Source of the DNA: Tardiphaga robiniae
GTDB lineage: Bacteria; Pseudomonadota; Alphaproteobacteria; Rhizobiales; Xanthobacteraceae
Reading direction: 5' to 3'
Assembly (NCBI RefSeq): GCF_013359755.1
Contig: NZ_JABMCJ010000093.1
Span: 186,001 to 250,000, forward strand
DNA: 64,000 nt
Below are positions 52,349 through 63,335 of this stretch, in pieces. Every line of letters begins with the position of its first letter. Positions within the stretch are counted from its first letter, which is position 1. The notes under the pieces are model-generated. The model was given only the letters and a program-made list of their open reading frames with translations. It searched no databases and was not told the origin of the DNA. Position numbers and translations under genes: made by a program.

Positions 52349-55222
52349 ATGATCGAAAAGACCTATCAGCCTGCCGATATCGAGACCCGCATCGCCGCTG
52401 CCTGGGAAGCCGAAGGCGCGTTCAAGGCCGGCCGCGCGGACCGGGTGGATGCCGAGCCCTATACGATCGTGATCCCGCCGCCGAACGTCACCGGTTCGCT
52501 GCATATGGGCCACGCCCTCAACAACACGTTGCAGGACGTGCTCTGTCGTTTCGAGCGTATGCGCGGCCGCGACGTGCTGTGGCAGCCCGGCACCGACCAT
52601 GCGGGCATCGCGACCCAGATGGTGGTCGAGCGCCAGTTGATGGAGCGCCAGGAGCCCGGTCGCCGCGACATGGGCCGCGAGGCATTTCTTGAACGCGTCT
52701 GGAAGTGGAAGGCCGAGAGCGGCGGTGTGATCGTCAATCAGTTGAAGCGCCTCGGCGCCTCCTGCGACTGGTCGCGCGAGCGCTTCACCATGGACGAGGG
52801 CCTGTCCGAGGCGGTCATCAAGGTGTTCGTGCAGTTGCACCGCGAGGGCCTGATCTACAAGGACAAGCGCCTTGTGAACTGGGATCCAAAGCTGCTGACT
52901 GCGATTTCGGATCTCGAAGTGCAGCAGGTCGAGGTCAAGGGTAACCTCTGGCATCTGCGCTATCCGCTCGAAGGCAAGAATTTCGATCCGGAAGATCCGA
53001 CCTCGTTCATCACCGTTGCCACCACGCGTCCCGAGACGATGCTCGGCGACAGCGGCGTCGCCGTGAATCCGGATGACGAACGCTACACCCATCTGATCGG
53101 CAAGAACGTGGTTCTGCCGCTGGTCGGCCGCCTCATTCCGATCGTCGCCGACGAATATTCCGACCCGGAGAAGGGCTCCGGCGCGGTGAAGATCACGCCG
53201 GCACACGACTTCAACGACTTCGAAGTCGGCAACCGCCACGGCCTTGCACGCATCAGCATCCTCGATATCGAAGGCAAGCTCGCACTCGCCGACAACGAGG
53301 ACTATCTCCGCGGCCTGCCGGAAGCGGCGTCGGAGCTCGTCGAAGAATTGCACGGCATGGAGCGCTTCAAGGCGCGCAAGACCATCGTGCAGCGGCTGGA
53401 AGATTTCGGCTTCCTCGAGAAGATCGAACCCAACACGCATATGGTGCCGCATGGCGACCGCTCCGGCGTCGTCATCGAGCCCTATCTGACCGACCAGTGG
53501 TACGTGGACGCCAAGACCATGGCGCAGCCGGCGATCGCCGCTGTGCGCACCGGCGCGACAGAGTTCGTGCCGAAGAACTGGGAAAAGACCTATTACGAAT
53601 GGATGGAGAACATCCAACCATGGTGCATCTCGCGCCAGCTCTGGTGGGGCCATCAGATCCCGGCCTGGTACGGCCCGGATGGCAAGGTATTCGTCGCCGA
53701 AACCGAGGAAGAAGCGGTCGGCAACGCGCTCGGCTATTATGTCGAGCAGGAAGTGATCACGGAAGAGCAGGGCCACGAGATGGCGCTCGATCCAGCGAAG
53801 CGCGAGGGCTTCATCACGCGCGATGAAGACGTGCTCGATACCTGGTTCTCGTCGGCGCTGTGGCCGTTCTCGACGCTGGGCTGGCCGCAGAGCTCGGTCG
53901 ATGTGGATCGCTACTATCCCACCAATGTGCTGGTCACCGGCTTCGACATCATCTTCTTCTGGGTCGCCCGGATGATGATGATGGGCATGCACTTCAAGAA
54001 GGACGTGCCGTTCCCGACCGTCTACATCCACGCCCTCGTCCGCGACGAGAAGGGCGCCAAGATGTCGAAGTCGAAGGGCAACGTCATCGATCCCCTGAAC
54101 CTGATCGACCAGTACGGCGCCGACGCGCTGCGTTTTACGCTGGCTGCGATGGCCGCACAGGGCCGCGACATCAAGCTCGCGACCCAGCGCGTCGAGGGCT
54201 ATCGCAATTTCGCGACCAAGCTCTGGAATGCCTGCCGCTTCGCCGAAATGAACGAGTGCGTGCTGCCGGCGGGCTTCGATCCGACCAAGGCCAAGGAAGT
54301 GCTCAACCGCTGGATCGCGCATGAGACCGTCAAGGCGACGCGCGAAGTCACCGAAGCCATCGAAGCCTATCGTTTCAACGATGCAGCGGGCGCGGCCTAT
54401 CGCTTCGTCTGGAATGTGTATTGCGACTGGTATCTCGAACTCGCCAAGCCCTTCATGATGGGCGAGGACGGTCCGGCCAAGACCGAAACCCGCGCGATGG
54501 TCGCTTGGGCGCGTGACGAGATCCTGAAGCTACTGCATCCGTTCATGCCGTTCATCACGGAAGAACTCTGGGCCGTGACGGCGCCGCGCGACGGTCTGCT
54601 GGCGCTGGCGCCGTGGTCGCGCAAGGCGAGCGGCCTGACGCGCGAGCAGGAAGCGCTGATCATCGCGACCGCCGCGAGCGATCCGATCGTCGCGCCGATC
54701 CTGATGGGAGATCCCGAACCGGTCGCCGATTTCAAGGATGACGCCGCCGAAGCCGAAATCGGCTGGGTCATCGACCTGGTGACGGAGGTTCGTTCGGTGC
54801 GTGCCGAGATGAACATCGTGCCGGCAACATTGACGCCACTGGTGCTGGCCGGCGCTTCTGCGGAAACTCAAGCCCGTGCCCAGCGCTGGAGCGATGTCGT
54901 CAAGCACCTCGCTCGTCTCGGCGACATATCCTTCGCCGATGTCGCGCCGCAGGGCGCCGTGCAGCTCCTGATCCGCGGTGAGGTCGCAGCGCTGCCGTTG
55001 AAGGGCGTGATCGATCTCGGCGCCGAGAAGACGCGTCTCGACAAGGAACTGGTGAAAGCCGAAGCCGACATCAAGCGCGCCGACGCCAAACTCTCCAACG
55101 AGAAATTCGTCGCCAACGCCGCGGAAGAGATCGTCGAGGAAGAGCGCGAGAAGCGCGAGGCAGCCGAGGCCCGCAAGGCCAAGACGCTGGAAGCGCTGGA
55201 GCGGCTCAAGAACGCGGTATGA
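52349..55222 (+). CDS. valS: Valine--tRNA ligase
   Basis: 957 residues, full length for bacterial ValRS. HIGH motif as HMGH ([14 protein letters not shown], about residue 45), editing domain in the middle, KMSKS in [10 protein letters not shown] (about 570), the anticodon-binding domain, and the C-terminal coiled-coil arm rich in Lys, Glu and Ala (about 890-957). Class I synthetase charging tRNA-Val. Confidence 0.97.
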   Translation: MIEKTYQPADIETRIAAAWEAEGAFKAGRADRVDAEPYTIVIPPPNVTGSLHMGHALNNTLQDVLCRFERMRGRDVLWQPGTDHAGIATQMVVERQLMERQEPGRRDMGREAFLERVWKWKAESGGVIVNQLKRLGASCDWSRERFTMDEGLSEAVIKVFVQLHREGLIYKDKRLVNWDPKLLTAISDLEVQQVEVKGNLWHLRYPLEGKNFDPEDPTSFITVATTRPETMLGDSGVAVNPDDERYTHLIGKNVVLPLVGRLIPIVADEYSDPEKGSGAVKITPAHDFNDFEVGNRHGLARISILDIEGKLALADNEDYLRGLPEAASELVEELHGMERFKARKTIVQRLEDFGFLEKIEPNTHMVPHGDRSGVVIEPYLTDQWYVDAKTMAQPAIAAVRTGATEFVPKNWEKTYYEWMENIQPWCISRQLWWGHQIPAWYGPDGKVFVAETEEEAVGNALGYYVEQEVITEEQGHEMALDPAKREGFITRDEDVLDTWFSSALWPFSTLGWPQSSVDVDRYYPTNVLVTGFDIIFFWVARMMMMGMHFKKDVPFPTVYIHALVRDEKGAKMSKSKGNVIDPLNLIDQYGADALRFTLAAMAAQGRDIKLATQRVEGYRNFATKLWNACRFAEMNECVLPAGFDPTKAKEVLNRWIAHETVKATREVTEAIEAYRFNDAAGAAYRFVWNVYCDWYLELAKPFMMGEDGPAKTETRAMVAWARDEILKLLHPFMPFITEELWAVTAPRDGLLALAPWSRKASGLTREQEALIIATAASDPIVAPILMGDPEPVADFKDDAAEAEIGWVIDLVTEVRSVRAEMNIVPATLTPLVLAGASAETQARAQRWSDVVKHLARLGDISFADVAPQGAVQLLIRGEVAALPLKGVIDLGAEKTRLDKELVKAEADIKRADAKLSNEKFVANAAEEIVEEEREKREAAEARKAKTLEALERLKNAV

Positions 55223-55230
55223 GTTTGATC

Positions 55231-55268
55231 GTAGGATGGGTTTCGCGAAGACGCTCTACCCAGCCTAC
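55231..55268. repeat. Imperfect palindrome between valS and the glycosylase gene
   Basis: GTAGGATGGGT and ACCCAGCCTAC pair at 10 of 11 positions around a 16-base centre containing TTCGCGAA. It lies between two convergent stops, so it may act as terminator. The GTAGG-TGGGT / ACCCA-CCTAC ends resemble another dispersed palindrome of rhizobial genomes. Confidence 0.5.
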
Positions 55269-55271
55269 CGC

Positions 55272-55877
55272 TCACACCTTCGGAAACGGTTTGCTGAGAT
55301 AACGCGAGCCGCGCACCCCATAGCGCCACGGCAGCTCGACTGCCTTGGTAATGCCGATGCGGATGCCAGCGACGATGTCCGGTACTTCGGTGCGGGCATG
55401 AATCGCGATCGGCGGCTTATCCAAAGCCAGCCCGTTATGCGCGATGCTGATGCCGAGCGCCTGGCAGACCTTGCCAGGCCCGGAGCACAGCATGCGCTCA
55501 TCCTGCAGCCCGCGTCGCAGCTGCATCTCGCCAATCCCGAAGGTCGGTTGCAATGCCCGGATCAGCACGGCGCTGGCCGACCCCTCGGCCTCGCAGACGA
55601 AGTTCACGCACCAGTGGATGCCGTAGGAGCGGTAGACATAGGCAAAGCCGGGCGGCCCGAACATGATCTGGTTGCGCGGCGTCTGCCCGTTGAAGGAATG
55701 GGCCGCGGGCTCGGTGTGATGATAGGCCTCGACCTCGACGATCTCGCCACCGATGCCGTCCACCAGGAGCGTCGCACCGATCAGTTCGGGCGCCGCATCG
55801 TGCACGCTCCGCGCGAAAAAGCTGCATTTGAGTGCCTTGCCGAGCTTTTGGGGGATTTGGTGAGGTTTTGGAGCCAT
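55272..55877 (-). CDS. DNA-3-methyladenine glycosylase (MPG/AAG family)
   Basis: 201 residues of the alkyladenine glycosylase family: [25 protein letters not shown] (catalytic Glu in VEVEAY), [18 protein letters not shown] (intercalating Tyr/active-site region) and [13 protein letters not shown]. It excises alkylated purines in base excision repair. Divergent from lipA with about 100 bases between. Confidence 0.92.
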   Translation of the reverse strand: MAPKPHQIPQKLGKALKCSFFARSVHDAAPELIGATLLVDGIGGEIVEVEAYHHTEPAAHSFNGQTPRNQIMFGPPGFAYVYRSYGIHWCVNFVCEAEGSASAVLIRALQPTFGIGEMQLRRGLQDERMLCSGPGKVCQALGISIAHNGLALDKPPIAIHARTEVPDIVAGIRIGITKAVELPWRYGVRGSRYLSKPFPKV

Positions 55878-55977
55878 TCTGCCTGCTATGTTACGATGCA
55901 GGGCCGGGCAAGGCGAGGGCGGGTTGCAGGACAGGGCCCGGCGGATTACCTAAGGCTTCACTCAGAACGGACAGTTC

Positions 55978-56937
55978 ATGGTCGTCGTCCTCGATACCGT
56001 TTCCACCACACCGCTCCGCCCGCGTCACCCTGAAAAAGTGAATCGGCCGGATTCGTTCTCGCCGCCGAAGCCGGACTGGATCCGGGTCCGCGCGCCGACC
56101 AGCCGTGGCTATGGCGACACCCGCAAGATCGTCAAGGAAAACGGCCTCGTTACCGTGTGCGAGGAAGCCGGCTGCCCGAATATTGGCGAGTGCTGGCAGA
56201 AGAAGCACGCCACCTTCATGATCATGGGTGACACCTGCACCCGCGCCTGTGCGTTCTGCAACGTGAAAACGGGGATGCCGGGCGCGCTCGACGGCATGGA
56301 GCCCGAGCATGTCGCCGAAGCCGTCCGCAAGCTCGGCCTGCATCATGTGGTCATCACCTCGGTGGACCGCGACGATCTCGCCGATGGCGGTGCCGAACAT
56401 TTTGCGCAGACGATTCGTGCGATCCGCGTGGCATGTCCCACGACCACCATCGAAATCCTGACGCCTGACTTCCTGCGCAAGCCGGGCGCCCTCGAAGTCG
56501 TCGTCGCGGCGAAGCCCGACGTGTTCAATCACAATCTCGAAACCGTGCCGTCGCGCTATCTGACGGTGCGACCGGGCGCGCGTTATTTCCATTCGCTGCG
56601 CCTGCTCCAGAAGGTCAAGGAACTCGACCCGACCATCTTCACCAAGTCCGGCATCATGGTTGGCCTCGGCGAGGAGCGCCACGAGGTGCTGCAGGTGATG
56701 GACGACATGCGTTCCGCCGATATCGACTTCCTCACGATCGGCCAGTATCTGCAGCCGACGCGCAAGCATCACGTGGTGTCGCGCTACGTCACGCCGGATG
56801 AATTCGCAGGCTATGAGAAGGTCGCCTACACCAAGGGCTTCCTGATGGTGTCGGCGAGCCCGCTGACGCGCTCGTCGCATCATGCCGGCGAGGATTTTGC
56901 CAAGCTGCAGGCTGCGCGCGCCGCTCTCGCGCGCTGA
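55978..56937 (+). CDS. lipA: Lipoyl synthase
   Basis: 319 residues of the radical-SAM enzyme that inserts two sulfurs into octanoyl groups. Auxiliary cluster C-x4-C-x5-C ([12 protein letters not shown]), radical-[11 protein letters not shown], and the C-terminal RSSHHA ligand motif are all present. Ten bases before the COQ10-like gene. Confidence 0.97.
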   Translation: MVVVLDTVSTTPLRPRHPEKVNRPDSFSPPKPDWIRVRAPTSRGYGDTRKIVKENGLVTVCEEAGCPNIGECWQKKHATFMIMGDTCTRACAFCNVKTGMPGALDGMEPEHVAEAVRKLGLHHVVITSVDRDDLADGGAEHFAQTIRAIRVACPTTTIEILTPDFLRKPGALEVVVAAKPDVFNHNLETVPSRYLTVRPGARYFHSLRLLQKVKELDPTIFTKSGIMVGLGEERHEVLQVMDDMRSADIDFLTIGQYLQPTRKHHVVSRYVTPDEFAGYEKVAYTKGFLMVSASPLTRSSHHAGEDFAKLQAARAALAR

Positions 56938-56947
56938 GAACGCGACG

Positions 56948-57433
56948 ATGCCGAGATTTGCCAACAAGCGCCGCGTGCGCCACAGTGCCTCCCAGATGTT
57001 CGATCTGGTTGCCGATGTCGAGCGCTATCCGGAATTCGTGCCGTTGTGCAAGTCGCTGAAGATTCGCCAGCGCACGCCGCAGGAGAATGGCACCGAGGTC
57101 ATCGTTGCCGACATGACTGTGTCGTTCAAGCTGGTGCAGGAATCCTTCACCAGCCGCGTGACGCTGGATCGGCCGAACCTGAAGATCATGGTCGAATATC
57201 TGCGCGGCCCATTCAGCAATCTCGAAAATCGCTGGACCTTTGAGCCGAAGGCCGAAGGTCAGGAATGCGACGTCGGCTTCTTCATTGCCTATGAGTTCAA
57301 GAGCCGCATGCTGGCGATGCTGATGGGAACGATGTTCGACGCTGCATTCCAGCGCTTTGCCGTAGCCTTCGAGAAGCGCGCGGACGAAGTTTATCGCAGC
57401 CCGCGCGTGTCGAGCGTTCCGTCTACTTCTTAG
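56948..57433 (+). CDS. COQ10/RatA-like SRPBCC protein
   Basis: 161 residues from ATG 56948 (MPRFANKRRV). START-like SRPBCC fold with the family line VADVERYPEFVPLC near the N-terminus. Annotated in databases as RatA-type toxin, but alphaproteobacterial members beside lipA are closer to the ubiquinone-binding Coq10 group; a chaperone role for quinone is more likely than a toxin, and no antitoxin is adjacent. The 3' end overlaps cinA (convergent) by 11 bases. Confidence 0.88.
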   Translation: MPRFANKRRVRHSASQMFDLVADVERYPEFVPLCKSLKIRQRTPQENGTEVIVADMTVSFKLVQESFTSRVTLDRPNLKIMVEYLRGPFSNLENRWTFEPKAEGQECDVGFFIAYEFKSRMLAMLMGTMFDAAFQRFAVAFEKRADEVYRSPRVSSVPSTS

Positions 57434-58046
57434 TCGTCGGCTTTTTTAGCGGCGCAGTCGGCCTGCGTCGTTTGACGGCGGTCCGTCGCGGCGAACGCGC
57501 CACGCGCGGGCGCGCCAGACTCGCTGCTTCGCGCTTCTTGGCCGGCGGCTGTGGCCCACGTGCCAATTCCATCAGCATCCGTAGAGCTTCAAGCACGGAG
57601 CGCTGACGCACCGCGCTGCGGCCGATGGCGCCGAAGCGGCATTCCTTGTTGACGATGCGGCCGTCACGCGACGCAACGGCAAAATGCACGAGGCCGACCG
57701 GCTTGCCCGGCGTTGCGCCTCCGGGGCCAGCGATCCCCGTGATCGAGACCGCGAGATCGACATCCGCTTCTTCGAGCGCACCGACCGCCATCTGGATCGC
57801 CGTCTCTTTGCTGACCGCACCAAAGCTGTCGAGCGTCGCCGTCTTGACGCCGAGCATCGCGTGTTTGGCGGCATTGGAATAGGTGACGAAGCCGCGATCG
57901 ATCACGTCGGACGAGCCGGGAATTTCGGTCAGTGCGCCAGCGACGAGGCCGCCGGTGCAGGACTCAGCGGTCGCGATCGTCAGCTTGCGGCTGCGGCAGA
58001 GATCGAGCAGCGCGCGGGAGAGGGCTCGTGCGTCGCTCGCTGCCAT
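57423..58046 (-). CDS. cinA: CinA-like nicotinamide-nucleotide amidase (PncC type)
   Basis: 207 residues from ATG 58046; only the C-terminal CinA domain is present, as in PncC. Motifs: AESCTGGLVAGALT (catalytic Ser region), GAVSKETA and ITGIAGPGGATPGKPVGLV. It deamidates NMN, recycling the pyridine nucleotide by-product of DNA ligase. Oddly, about 45 C-terminal residues are a basic tail (KKREAASLARPRV, VKRRRPT, KKPTTKK). It starts two bases after the end of ispDF, so the two are coupled. Confidence 0.9.
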   Translation of the reverse strand: MAASDARALSRALLDLCRSRKLTIATAESCTGGLVAGALTEIPGSSDVIDRGFVTYSNAAKHAMLGVKTATLDSFGAVSKETAIQMAVGALEEADVDLAVSITGIAGPGGATPGKPVGLVHFAVASRDGRIVNKECRFGAIGRSAVRQRSVLEALRMLMELARGPQPPAKKREAASLARPRVARSPRRTAVKRRRPTAPLKKPTTKK

Positions 58047-58047
58047 G

Positions 58048-59244
58048 TCAGTCCATCCAGGGAAGACGAATGGTGGCAGCCGCAGTCGCGGCGATACCTT
58101 CTTCACGGCCGGTGAAGCCGAGACGTTCGCTGGTGGTCGCCTTCACCGCGACGCGTGACAATGCCACACCGGAGATCTCGCTAATCTTCGCGCGCATCGC
58201 ATCGCGCAACGGACCAATCTTGGGCCGCTCGCAGATCAGCGTCACTTCGAGATTGGCGATACGGCCGCCGCGTGCGGTGACGCGATCCACGGCGTATTTC
58301 AGGAATTTGTCGGAGGCCGCGCCCTTCCATTTGTCATCACTCGGCGGGAAGTGCGAACCAATATCGCCATCGGCAAGCGCGCCCAGGATCGCGTCGACCA
58401 GTGCATGCAGACCGACGTCGCCATCCGAGTGAGCAAGGAAGCCGCGCGTATGCGGTACGCGCACGCCGCAGATCATCAGGTGATCGCCATCGCCGAAGGC
58501 GTGGACATCATAGCCCGTGCCCATGCGGATATCGCCGAGCGAGGCTGCGAGACGAGCTTCTTCGCGAATGAAATCTTCGGGAGTCGTGAGCTTCATATTT
58601 GCAAGATCGCCTTCAAAGGTTGCCACGGTCAATCCCGCCCATTCGGCGAGCGCGGCATCGTCGGTGAAATCATCGCGGCCTTCCTTTGCAGCACGACGAT
58701 GCGCTTCAAGGATGACATCGAAACGAAATGCCTGTGGCGTTTGCGCGCTGCGCAAGCGTGCACGGTCCGGCGTCGCTTCCACGTGTCCGGCCTCGTTGAC
58801 CTGTTTGATCGTATCGGTAACGGCGACGCCGGGCACCGCAGCGCCAGTGATCTGTGCCGCGGCAATCGCGCGCTCGATCAAGGCGGGGGTCACGAACGGG
58901 CGGGCCGCATCGTGGATCAGCACGATGTCCGGCGCGTGATCTGCCAATGCTTCCAGTCCGGCATGCACCGACGCCTGACGCGTCGCACCGCCATTGGCAG
59001 GAGCATGATACCTCAGATCACTGACCGCCTCGTTGAAGACAGCGATGTCGTCGGGATTTGTGATCGGCTGGACCGCAAAGACCTGGGGATGGTTGCAGAA
59101 CGGCTCCATAGCCCGCGAAATAACGCTGCGGCCTCCGATCATGCGATATTGCTTCGGTCCACCGGCACCGGCGCGGAGGCCGCGGCCGGCGGCAACGATA
59201 ATGGCGGCTGTCTTCAAACCGGCAGGATTAGGTGATTTTGTCAT
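58048..59244 (-). CDS. ispDF: Bifunctional IspDF (MEP cytidylyltransferase / MECDP synthase)
   Basis: 398 residues fusing two steps of the non-mevalonate isoprenoid pathway. IspD part: [16 protein letters not shown] (CTP binding) and HDAARPFV. IspF part from about residue 240: [14 protein letters not shown] (metal DxH), [14 protein letters not shown] and [13 protein letters not shown]. Such fusions are typical of alphaproteobacteria and allow CMP-linked steps 2 and 4 to sit on one chain. Divergent from dusB. Confidence 0.95.
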   Translation of the reverse strand: MTKSPNPAGLKTAAIIVAAGRGLRAGAGGPKQYRMIGGRSVISRAMEPFCNHPQVFAVQPITNPDDIAVFNEAVSDLRYHAPANGGATRQASVHAGLEALADHAPDIVLIHDAARPFVTPALIERAIAAAQITGAAVPGVAVTDTIKQVNEAGHVEATPDRARLRSAQTPQAFRFDVILEAHRRAAKEGRDDFTDDAALAEWAGLTVATFEGDLANMKLTTPEDFIREEARLAASLGDIRMGTGYDVHAFGDGDHLMICGVRVPHTRGFLAHSDGDVGLHALVDAILGALADGDIGSHFPPSDDKWKGAASDKFLKYAVDRVTARGGRIANLEVTLICERPKIGPLRDAMRAKISEISGVALSRVAVKATTSERLGFTGREEGIAATAAATIRLPWMD

Positions 59245-59400
59245 CAGGGTCAGGTGATTAAGGGGTAAGCGGTGATCGCACAGCCCTTAGCACGGCCGCG
59301 GGCAAAAACAGTATGATTACATTCTCGTGGCTGCATAAGAGTGCATTGCTGCACTGCACTTGCAAAATGAGCGCATCTGTCTAATGTGTAGGCATGACGG

Positions 59401-59428
59401 TTGACTGCACAACAAATGTGCGCATTAT
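59401..59428 (+). promoter_or_regulatory. Predicted dusB-ntrBC promoter with a perfect NtrC-type site
   Basis: TTGACT (59401-59406) and CATTAT (59423-59428), spaced by 16 bases, form a plausible sigma70 promoter. Between them, GCAC-AACAAAT-GTGC at 59407-59421 matches the NtrC consensus GCAC-N7-GTGC exactly. A site between -35 and -10 should block RNA polymerase, implying repression by NtrC, as known for the equivalent operon of rhizobia and for glnL in enteric bacteria. Further TGCA-containing repeats lie just upstream (59341-59363). Confidence 0.6.
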
Positions 59429-59476
59429 GCGCCCTATGCCCGCAATGCAGCGGACGAGAGAACGACGAGCAGGTCT

Positions 59477-60511
59477 GTGACCACCCCGGACTCAGTATAC
59501 AGCAAACCATTACAAATCGGTGGCATCGAGATCGCCAACCGGGTCGTTCTGGCGCCGATGTCGGGCATCACCGATGCGCCATTCCGGCGGCTCACCGCCG
59601 AACTCGGGGCCGGCCTCGTCGTGTCAGAAATGACCGCCAGCAACGATCTCGTCAATGGTCGTCCCATGTCGGTATTGCGCTGCGAAGCCACCGGGATCGG
59701 CCCACACGTGGTCCAACTGGCCGGCTGTGAGACCCACTGGATGGCCGAGGGGGCCCGTGTGGCCGAAGCCGCCGGCGCCGACATCATCGATATCAATATG
59801 GGCTGCCCGGCGCGGCATGTGACTGGTGGTCAGTCCGGCTCCGCGCTGATGCGCGACCTCGATCATGCGTTGAAGCTGATCGAGGCGACCATCGCTGCCG
59901 TGAAAGTACCCGTGACCCTGAAGATGCGTCTCGGTTGGGACGATCGCACGCTGAATGCGCCTGAGCTTGCACAGCGCGCAGAGCAAGCGGGTGTGCAGCT
60001 CATCACCGTGCATGGCCGCACGCGCTGCCAGTTCTACAAGGGCGAAGCAGACTGGAGCGCCGTGCGCCCGGTGAAGGACGCGGTGAGCATCCCAGTGATC
60101 GTCAATGGTGACATCACCTCTTACGACAAGGCGGTGAGTGCGCTGAAGATGTCCGGCGCCGATGCCGTGATGATGGGTCGGGGCGCGCAGGGGATGCCAT
60201 GGCTGCCCGGCCAGATCGGCCGACGTCTTGAAACCGGCATCGCGGAAGCCGCGCCGTCGCTGCAGCAGCAACTCGCTTATATCTGCGCCCTCTACGACGA
60301 TGTGGTCCGTCACTACGGCATGCGCATCGGCCTACGCCACGCGCGCAAACATCTCGGCTGGGCACTCGATGCGGCCGCGGCTACGAGCTGCGCGCCGACC
60401 GAGACCCTGAAGACCTGGCGACAGAAGATCCTTACATCCGAAGATCCCTCCGGTGTGCAGCGGTCTCTGAATGACGCTTTTGATGATTTCGCATGGAGTG
60501 CTGCCGCATGA
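59477..60511 (+). CDS. dusB: tRNA-dihydrouridine synthase B (NifR3)
   Basis: 344 residues; GTG start at 59477 after GAGCAGG. FMN-binding TIM barrel with [16 protein letters not shown], the catalytic Cys in [16 protein letters not shown] and [11 protein letters not shown]. It reduces uridines in the tRNA D-loop. Known as nifR3 in Rhodobacter and orf1 in rhizobia because it is always first gene of the ntrBC operon. Its stop overlaps ntrB (ATGA). Confidence 0.95.
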   Translation: MTTPDSVYSKPLQIGGIEIANRVVLAPMSGITDAPFRRLTAELGAGLVVSEMTASNDLVNGRPMSVLRCEATGIGPHVVQLAGCETHWMAEGARVAEAAGADIIDINMGCPARHVTGGQSGSALMRDLDHALKLIEATIAAVKVPVTLKMRLGWDDRTLNAPELAQRAEQAGVQLITVHGRTRCQFYKGEADWSAVRPVKDAVSIPVIVNGDITSYDKAVSALKMSGADAVMMGRGAQGMPWLPGQIGRRLETGIAEAAPSLQQQLAYICALYDDVVRHYGMRIGLRHARKHLGWALDAAAATSCAPTETLKTWRQKILTSEDPSGVQRSLNDAFDDFAWSAAA

Positions 60512-61686
60512 ACGCCGCAGAGCACCGTCGTCCTGTCCCGACCGACAGTGAGGCCATTCTCAACGCACTACCGAATCCGGTGATCCTGATCGCACCCGAC
60601 GGCAAGATCGTCGACGCCAATATGGCGGCCGAATCCTTCTTCGAGATTTCTACGCAATTCCTGCGCAGGCAGTCTCTGAAAGAACTGGTGCCATTTGGCA
60701 GTCCGCTGCTGGCGCTGATCGATCAGGTTCGCGCCGCGGGTTCGCCGGTTAACGAATACAAGGTCGATCTCGGCACGCCGCGCATCGGCGGCGACCGCCA
60801 GGTCGATCTGCATGTCGCGCCGCTCACCGAGCGTCCGGGCCATATTGTGGTGATGCTCCAGGAGCGCACCATCGCCGACAAGATGGATCGACAGCTCACC
60901 CATCGCAGCGCGGCCCGATCCGTGATCGCGCTGGCGGCCATGCTGGCGCATGAGATCAAGAATCCGCTGTCGGGCATTCGCGGAGCCGCTCAGCTACTTG
61001 AGCAGTCGGCATCGTCGGAAGACCGCATGCTGACACGCCTGATCATGGACGAAGCCGATCGCATCGTGACGCTGGTCGATCGCATGGAAGTATTCGGCGA
61101 CGACCGCCCGGTGGCGCGTGGCCCGGTCAACATTCACTCCGTCCTCGATCACGTGAAGCGCCTCGCGCAGTCCGGCTTCGCCCGCAACATCCGCTTCATC
61201 GAGGATTACGACCCGTCGCTGCCGCCGGTGCTGGCCAATCAGGACCAGCTCATTCAGGTGTTCCTGAATCTGGTGAAGAACGCTGCCGAAGCCATCGTCG
61301 ATCTCGGCTCCGACGGCGAAATCCAGCTCACCACCGCGTTCCGGCCGGGCGTCCGCCTGTCAGTGCCGGGCAAGAAATCGCGCGTCTCGCTGCCGCTGGA
61401 GTTTTGCGTCAAGGACAACGGCCCTGGCGTTCCCGAAGATCTTCTGCCCAACCTGTTCGATCCCTTCGTCACCACCAAGCCCACCGGAAGCGGCCTGGGT
61501 CTTGCATTGGTTGCGAAGATTGTCGGCGATCACGGTGGGATCATCGAATGTGAATCTCAGCCACGAAAGACGACTTTTCGCGTGCTGTTGCCGATGTTCA
61601 ACCCCGCCAAGAAATTGGACGACAAGACCCTTGATCCGAGCAGCGCCGATGCCCCCGCGGCAACGACGCACACCTCACAGACGTAA
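60508..61686 (+). CDS. ntrB: Nitrogen regulation sensor kinase NtrB
   Basis: 392 residues from ATG 60508 (an in-frame ATG lies at 60493). PAS domain ([12 protein letters not shown]), phospho-acceptor [17 protein letters not shown] box [11 protein letters not shown]1 DNGPGVP and G2 GSGLGLAL. Phosphorylates or dephosphorylates NtrC under control of PII. A Pro/Ala/Thr tail ends the protein. Confidence 0.96.
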   Translation: MNAAEHRRPVPTDSEAILNALPNPVILIAPDGKIVDANMAAESFFEISTQFLRRQSLKELVPFGSPLLALIDQVRAAGSPVNEYKVDLGTPRIGGDRQVDLHVAPLTERPGHIVVMLQERTIADKMDRQLTHRSAARSVIALAAMLAHEIKNPLSGIRGAAQLLEQSASSEDRMLTRLIMDEADRIVTLVDRMEVFGDDRPVARGPVNIHSVLDHVKRLAQSGFARNIRFIEDYDPSLPPVLANQDQLIQVFLNLVKNAAEAIVDLGSDGEIQLTTAFRPGVRLSVPGKKSRVSLPLEFCVKDNGPGVPEDLLPNLFDPFVTTKPTGSGLGLALVAKIVGDHGGIIECESQPRKTTFRVLLPMFNPAKKLDDKTLDPSSADAPAATTHTSQT

Positions 61687-61700
61687 GACGAGGACTAACG

Positions 61701-63143
61701 ATGGCTGCAGGTAGCATTCTGGTTGCGGACGATGATACGGCGATCCGCACCGTCCTCAATCAGGCGCTGTCGCGCGCCGGATATGAGGTTCGCCTGACCG
61801 GGAACGCAGCCACGCTGTGGCGCTGGGTCAGCCAGGGCGAGGGCGACCTTGTGATCACCGACGTGGTGATGCCCGACGAGAACGCGTTCGATCTGCTGCC
61901 GCGTATCAAGAAGATGCGCCCCAATCTGCCGGTTATCGTGATGAGCGCGCAGAATACCTTCATGACCGCGATCCGCGCCTCCGAGCGCGGTGCCTATGAA
62001 TATCTGCCGAAGCCATTCGATCTGAAGGAATTGATCGCCATCGTCGGTCGCGCGCTGTCCGAGCCGAAGGAGCGTGTCGCAAGCCACGCCGATGACGGCG
62101 AGTTCGACTCGATCCCGCTGGTCGGCCGTTCACCGGCGATGCAGGAAATCTACCGCGTCCTCGCCCGCCTGATGCAGACCGATCTGACGGTGATGATCTC
62201 CGGCGAGTCCGGCACCGGCAAGGAACTGGTGGCCCGCGCGCTGCACGACTACGGCAAGCGCCGCAACGGCCCGTTCGTTGCGGTCAACATGGCGGCGATC
62301 CCGCGCGATCTTATCGAGTCCGAATTGTTCGGCCACGAGCGCGGCGCCTTCACCGGCGCCAATGCCCGCGCCACCGGCCGCTTCGAGCAGGCTGAAGGGG
62401 GCACGCTGTTCCTGGACGAAATCGGCGACATGCCGATGGAGGCCCAGACCCGTTTGCTGCGCGTGTTGCAGCAGGGCGAATACACGACCGTTGGCGGCCG
62501 CACGCCGATCAAGACCGACGTGCGTATCGTCGCCGCCTCCAACAAGGATCTGCGTATCCTGATCCAGCAGGGCCTGTTCCGCGAGGATCTGTTCTTCCGC
62601 CTCAACGTCGTGCCGCTGCGCCTGCCGCCGCTGCGCGAGCGCATCGAGGATCTGCCCGATCTGATCCGCCACTTCTTTGCACTCGCGGAGAAGGACGGCC
62701 TGCCGCCGAAGAAGCTCGACGCCTTGGCGCTCGAGCGCATGAAGCAGCATCGCTGGCCGGGCAACGTTCGCGAACTGGAAAACCTCGCGCGCCGTCTGGC
62801 AGCACTCTATCCGCAGGATGTCATTACCGGCTCGGTGATCGACGGCGAACTGGCGCCGCCCGCTGTGGCCTCGGGTGGTAGTGCGCCGACCGGCGTGGAT
62901 AATCTCGGTGGTGCCGTCGAGGTCTATCTGTCCTCGCACTTCTCCGGCTTCCCGAACGGCGTGCCGCCGCCGGGTCTCTATCACCGCATTCTCCGCGAGA
63001 TCGAGGTGCCGCTGCTGACCGCAGCACTGGCCGCGACCCGAGGCAACCAGATTCGCGCTGCGGATCTGCTCGGCCTCAACCGCAACACGCTGCGGAAGAA
63101 AATTCGCGATCTCGACATTCAGGTCTATCGAACCGGCGGCTGA
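61701..63143 (+). CDS. ntrC: Nitrogen regulation response regulator NtrC
   Basis: 480 residues: receiver (phospho-acceptor Asp in [10 protein letters not shown], Lys in LPKPFD), AAA+ domain with Walker A GESGTGKE, the sigma54-contact loop GAFTGA, Walker [13 protein letters not shown]-finger region, and a Fis-type HTH at the C-terminus ([20 protein letters not shown]). Activates sigma54 promoters when nitrogen is scarce. A perfect 12-base hairpin follows (63191-63219). Confidence 0.97.
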   Translation: MAAGSILVADDDTAIRTVLNQALSRAGYEVRLTGNAATLWRWVSQGEGDLVITDVVMPDENAFDLLPRIKKMRPNLPVIVMSAQNTFMTAIRASERGAYEYLPKPFDLKELIAIVGRALSEPKERVASHADDGEFDSIPLVGRSPAMQEIYRVLARLMQTDLTVMISGESGTGKELVARALHDYGKRRNGPFVAVNMAAIPRDLIESELFGHERGAFTGANARATGRFEQAEGGTLFLDEIGDMPMEAQTRLLRVLQQGEYTTVGGRTPIKTDVRIVAASNKDLRILIQQGLFREDLFFRLNVVPLRLPPLRERIEDLPDLIRHFFALAEKDGLPPKKLDALALERMKQHRWPGNVRELENLARRLAALYPQDVITGSVIDGELAPPAVASGGSAPTGVDNLGGAVEVYLSSHFSGFPNGVPPPGLYHRILREIEVPLLTAALAATRGNQIRAADLLGLNRNTLRKKIRDLDIQVYRTGG

Positions 63144-63190
63144 TCCCAGCAGCGAGATCGAGCAATTCCAGGGTTTGAGACGCAAAAACA

Positions 63191-63219
63191 AACGAAAACG
63201 CAGGGTATGCGTTTTCGTT
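63191..63219 (+). other. Perfect hairpin between ntrC and ntrY
   Basis: AACGAAAACGCA-GGGTA-TGCGTTTTCGTT: 12 paired bases and a 5-base loop, 48 bases after the ntrC stop and 117 before ntrY. The right arm contains TTTT but no T run follows, so it looks like a partial terminator, RNA-processing site or protein-binding dyad rather than a strong terminator. Confidence 0.6.
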
Positions 63220-63335
63220 GGCTGGTCTGCGCCGTGGATTTGTCGTAATTGGGCAACATTGTTGTATGATTGCATCAGTGCGGTCCGGGCTGTCTCCGGC
63301 AGCCGCACGGCGTCCACGCTCACCACATTGTCGGA

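Noticed and set aside
52169..54322. 717-codon antisense frame over valS
   Set aside because: Shadow of valS, rich in His, Arg and Asp as expected from the complementary codons, with no recognisable motif.
56948..57433. RatA-type toxin of a toxin-antitoxin pair
   Set aside because: No antitoxin-like gene is adjacent, and the lipA neighbourhood favours a Coq10-like quinone-binding role.
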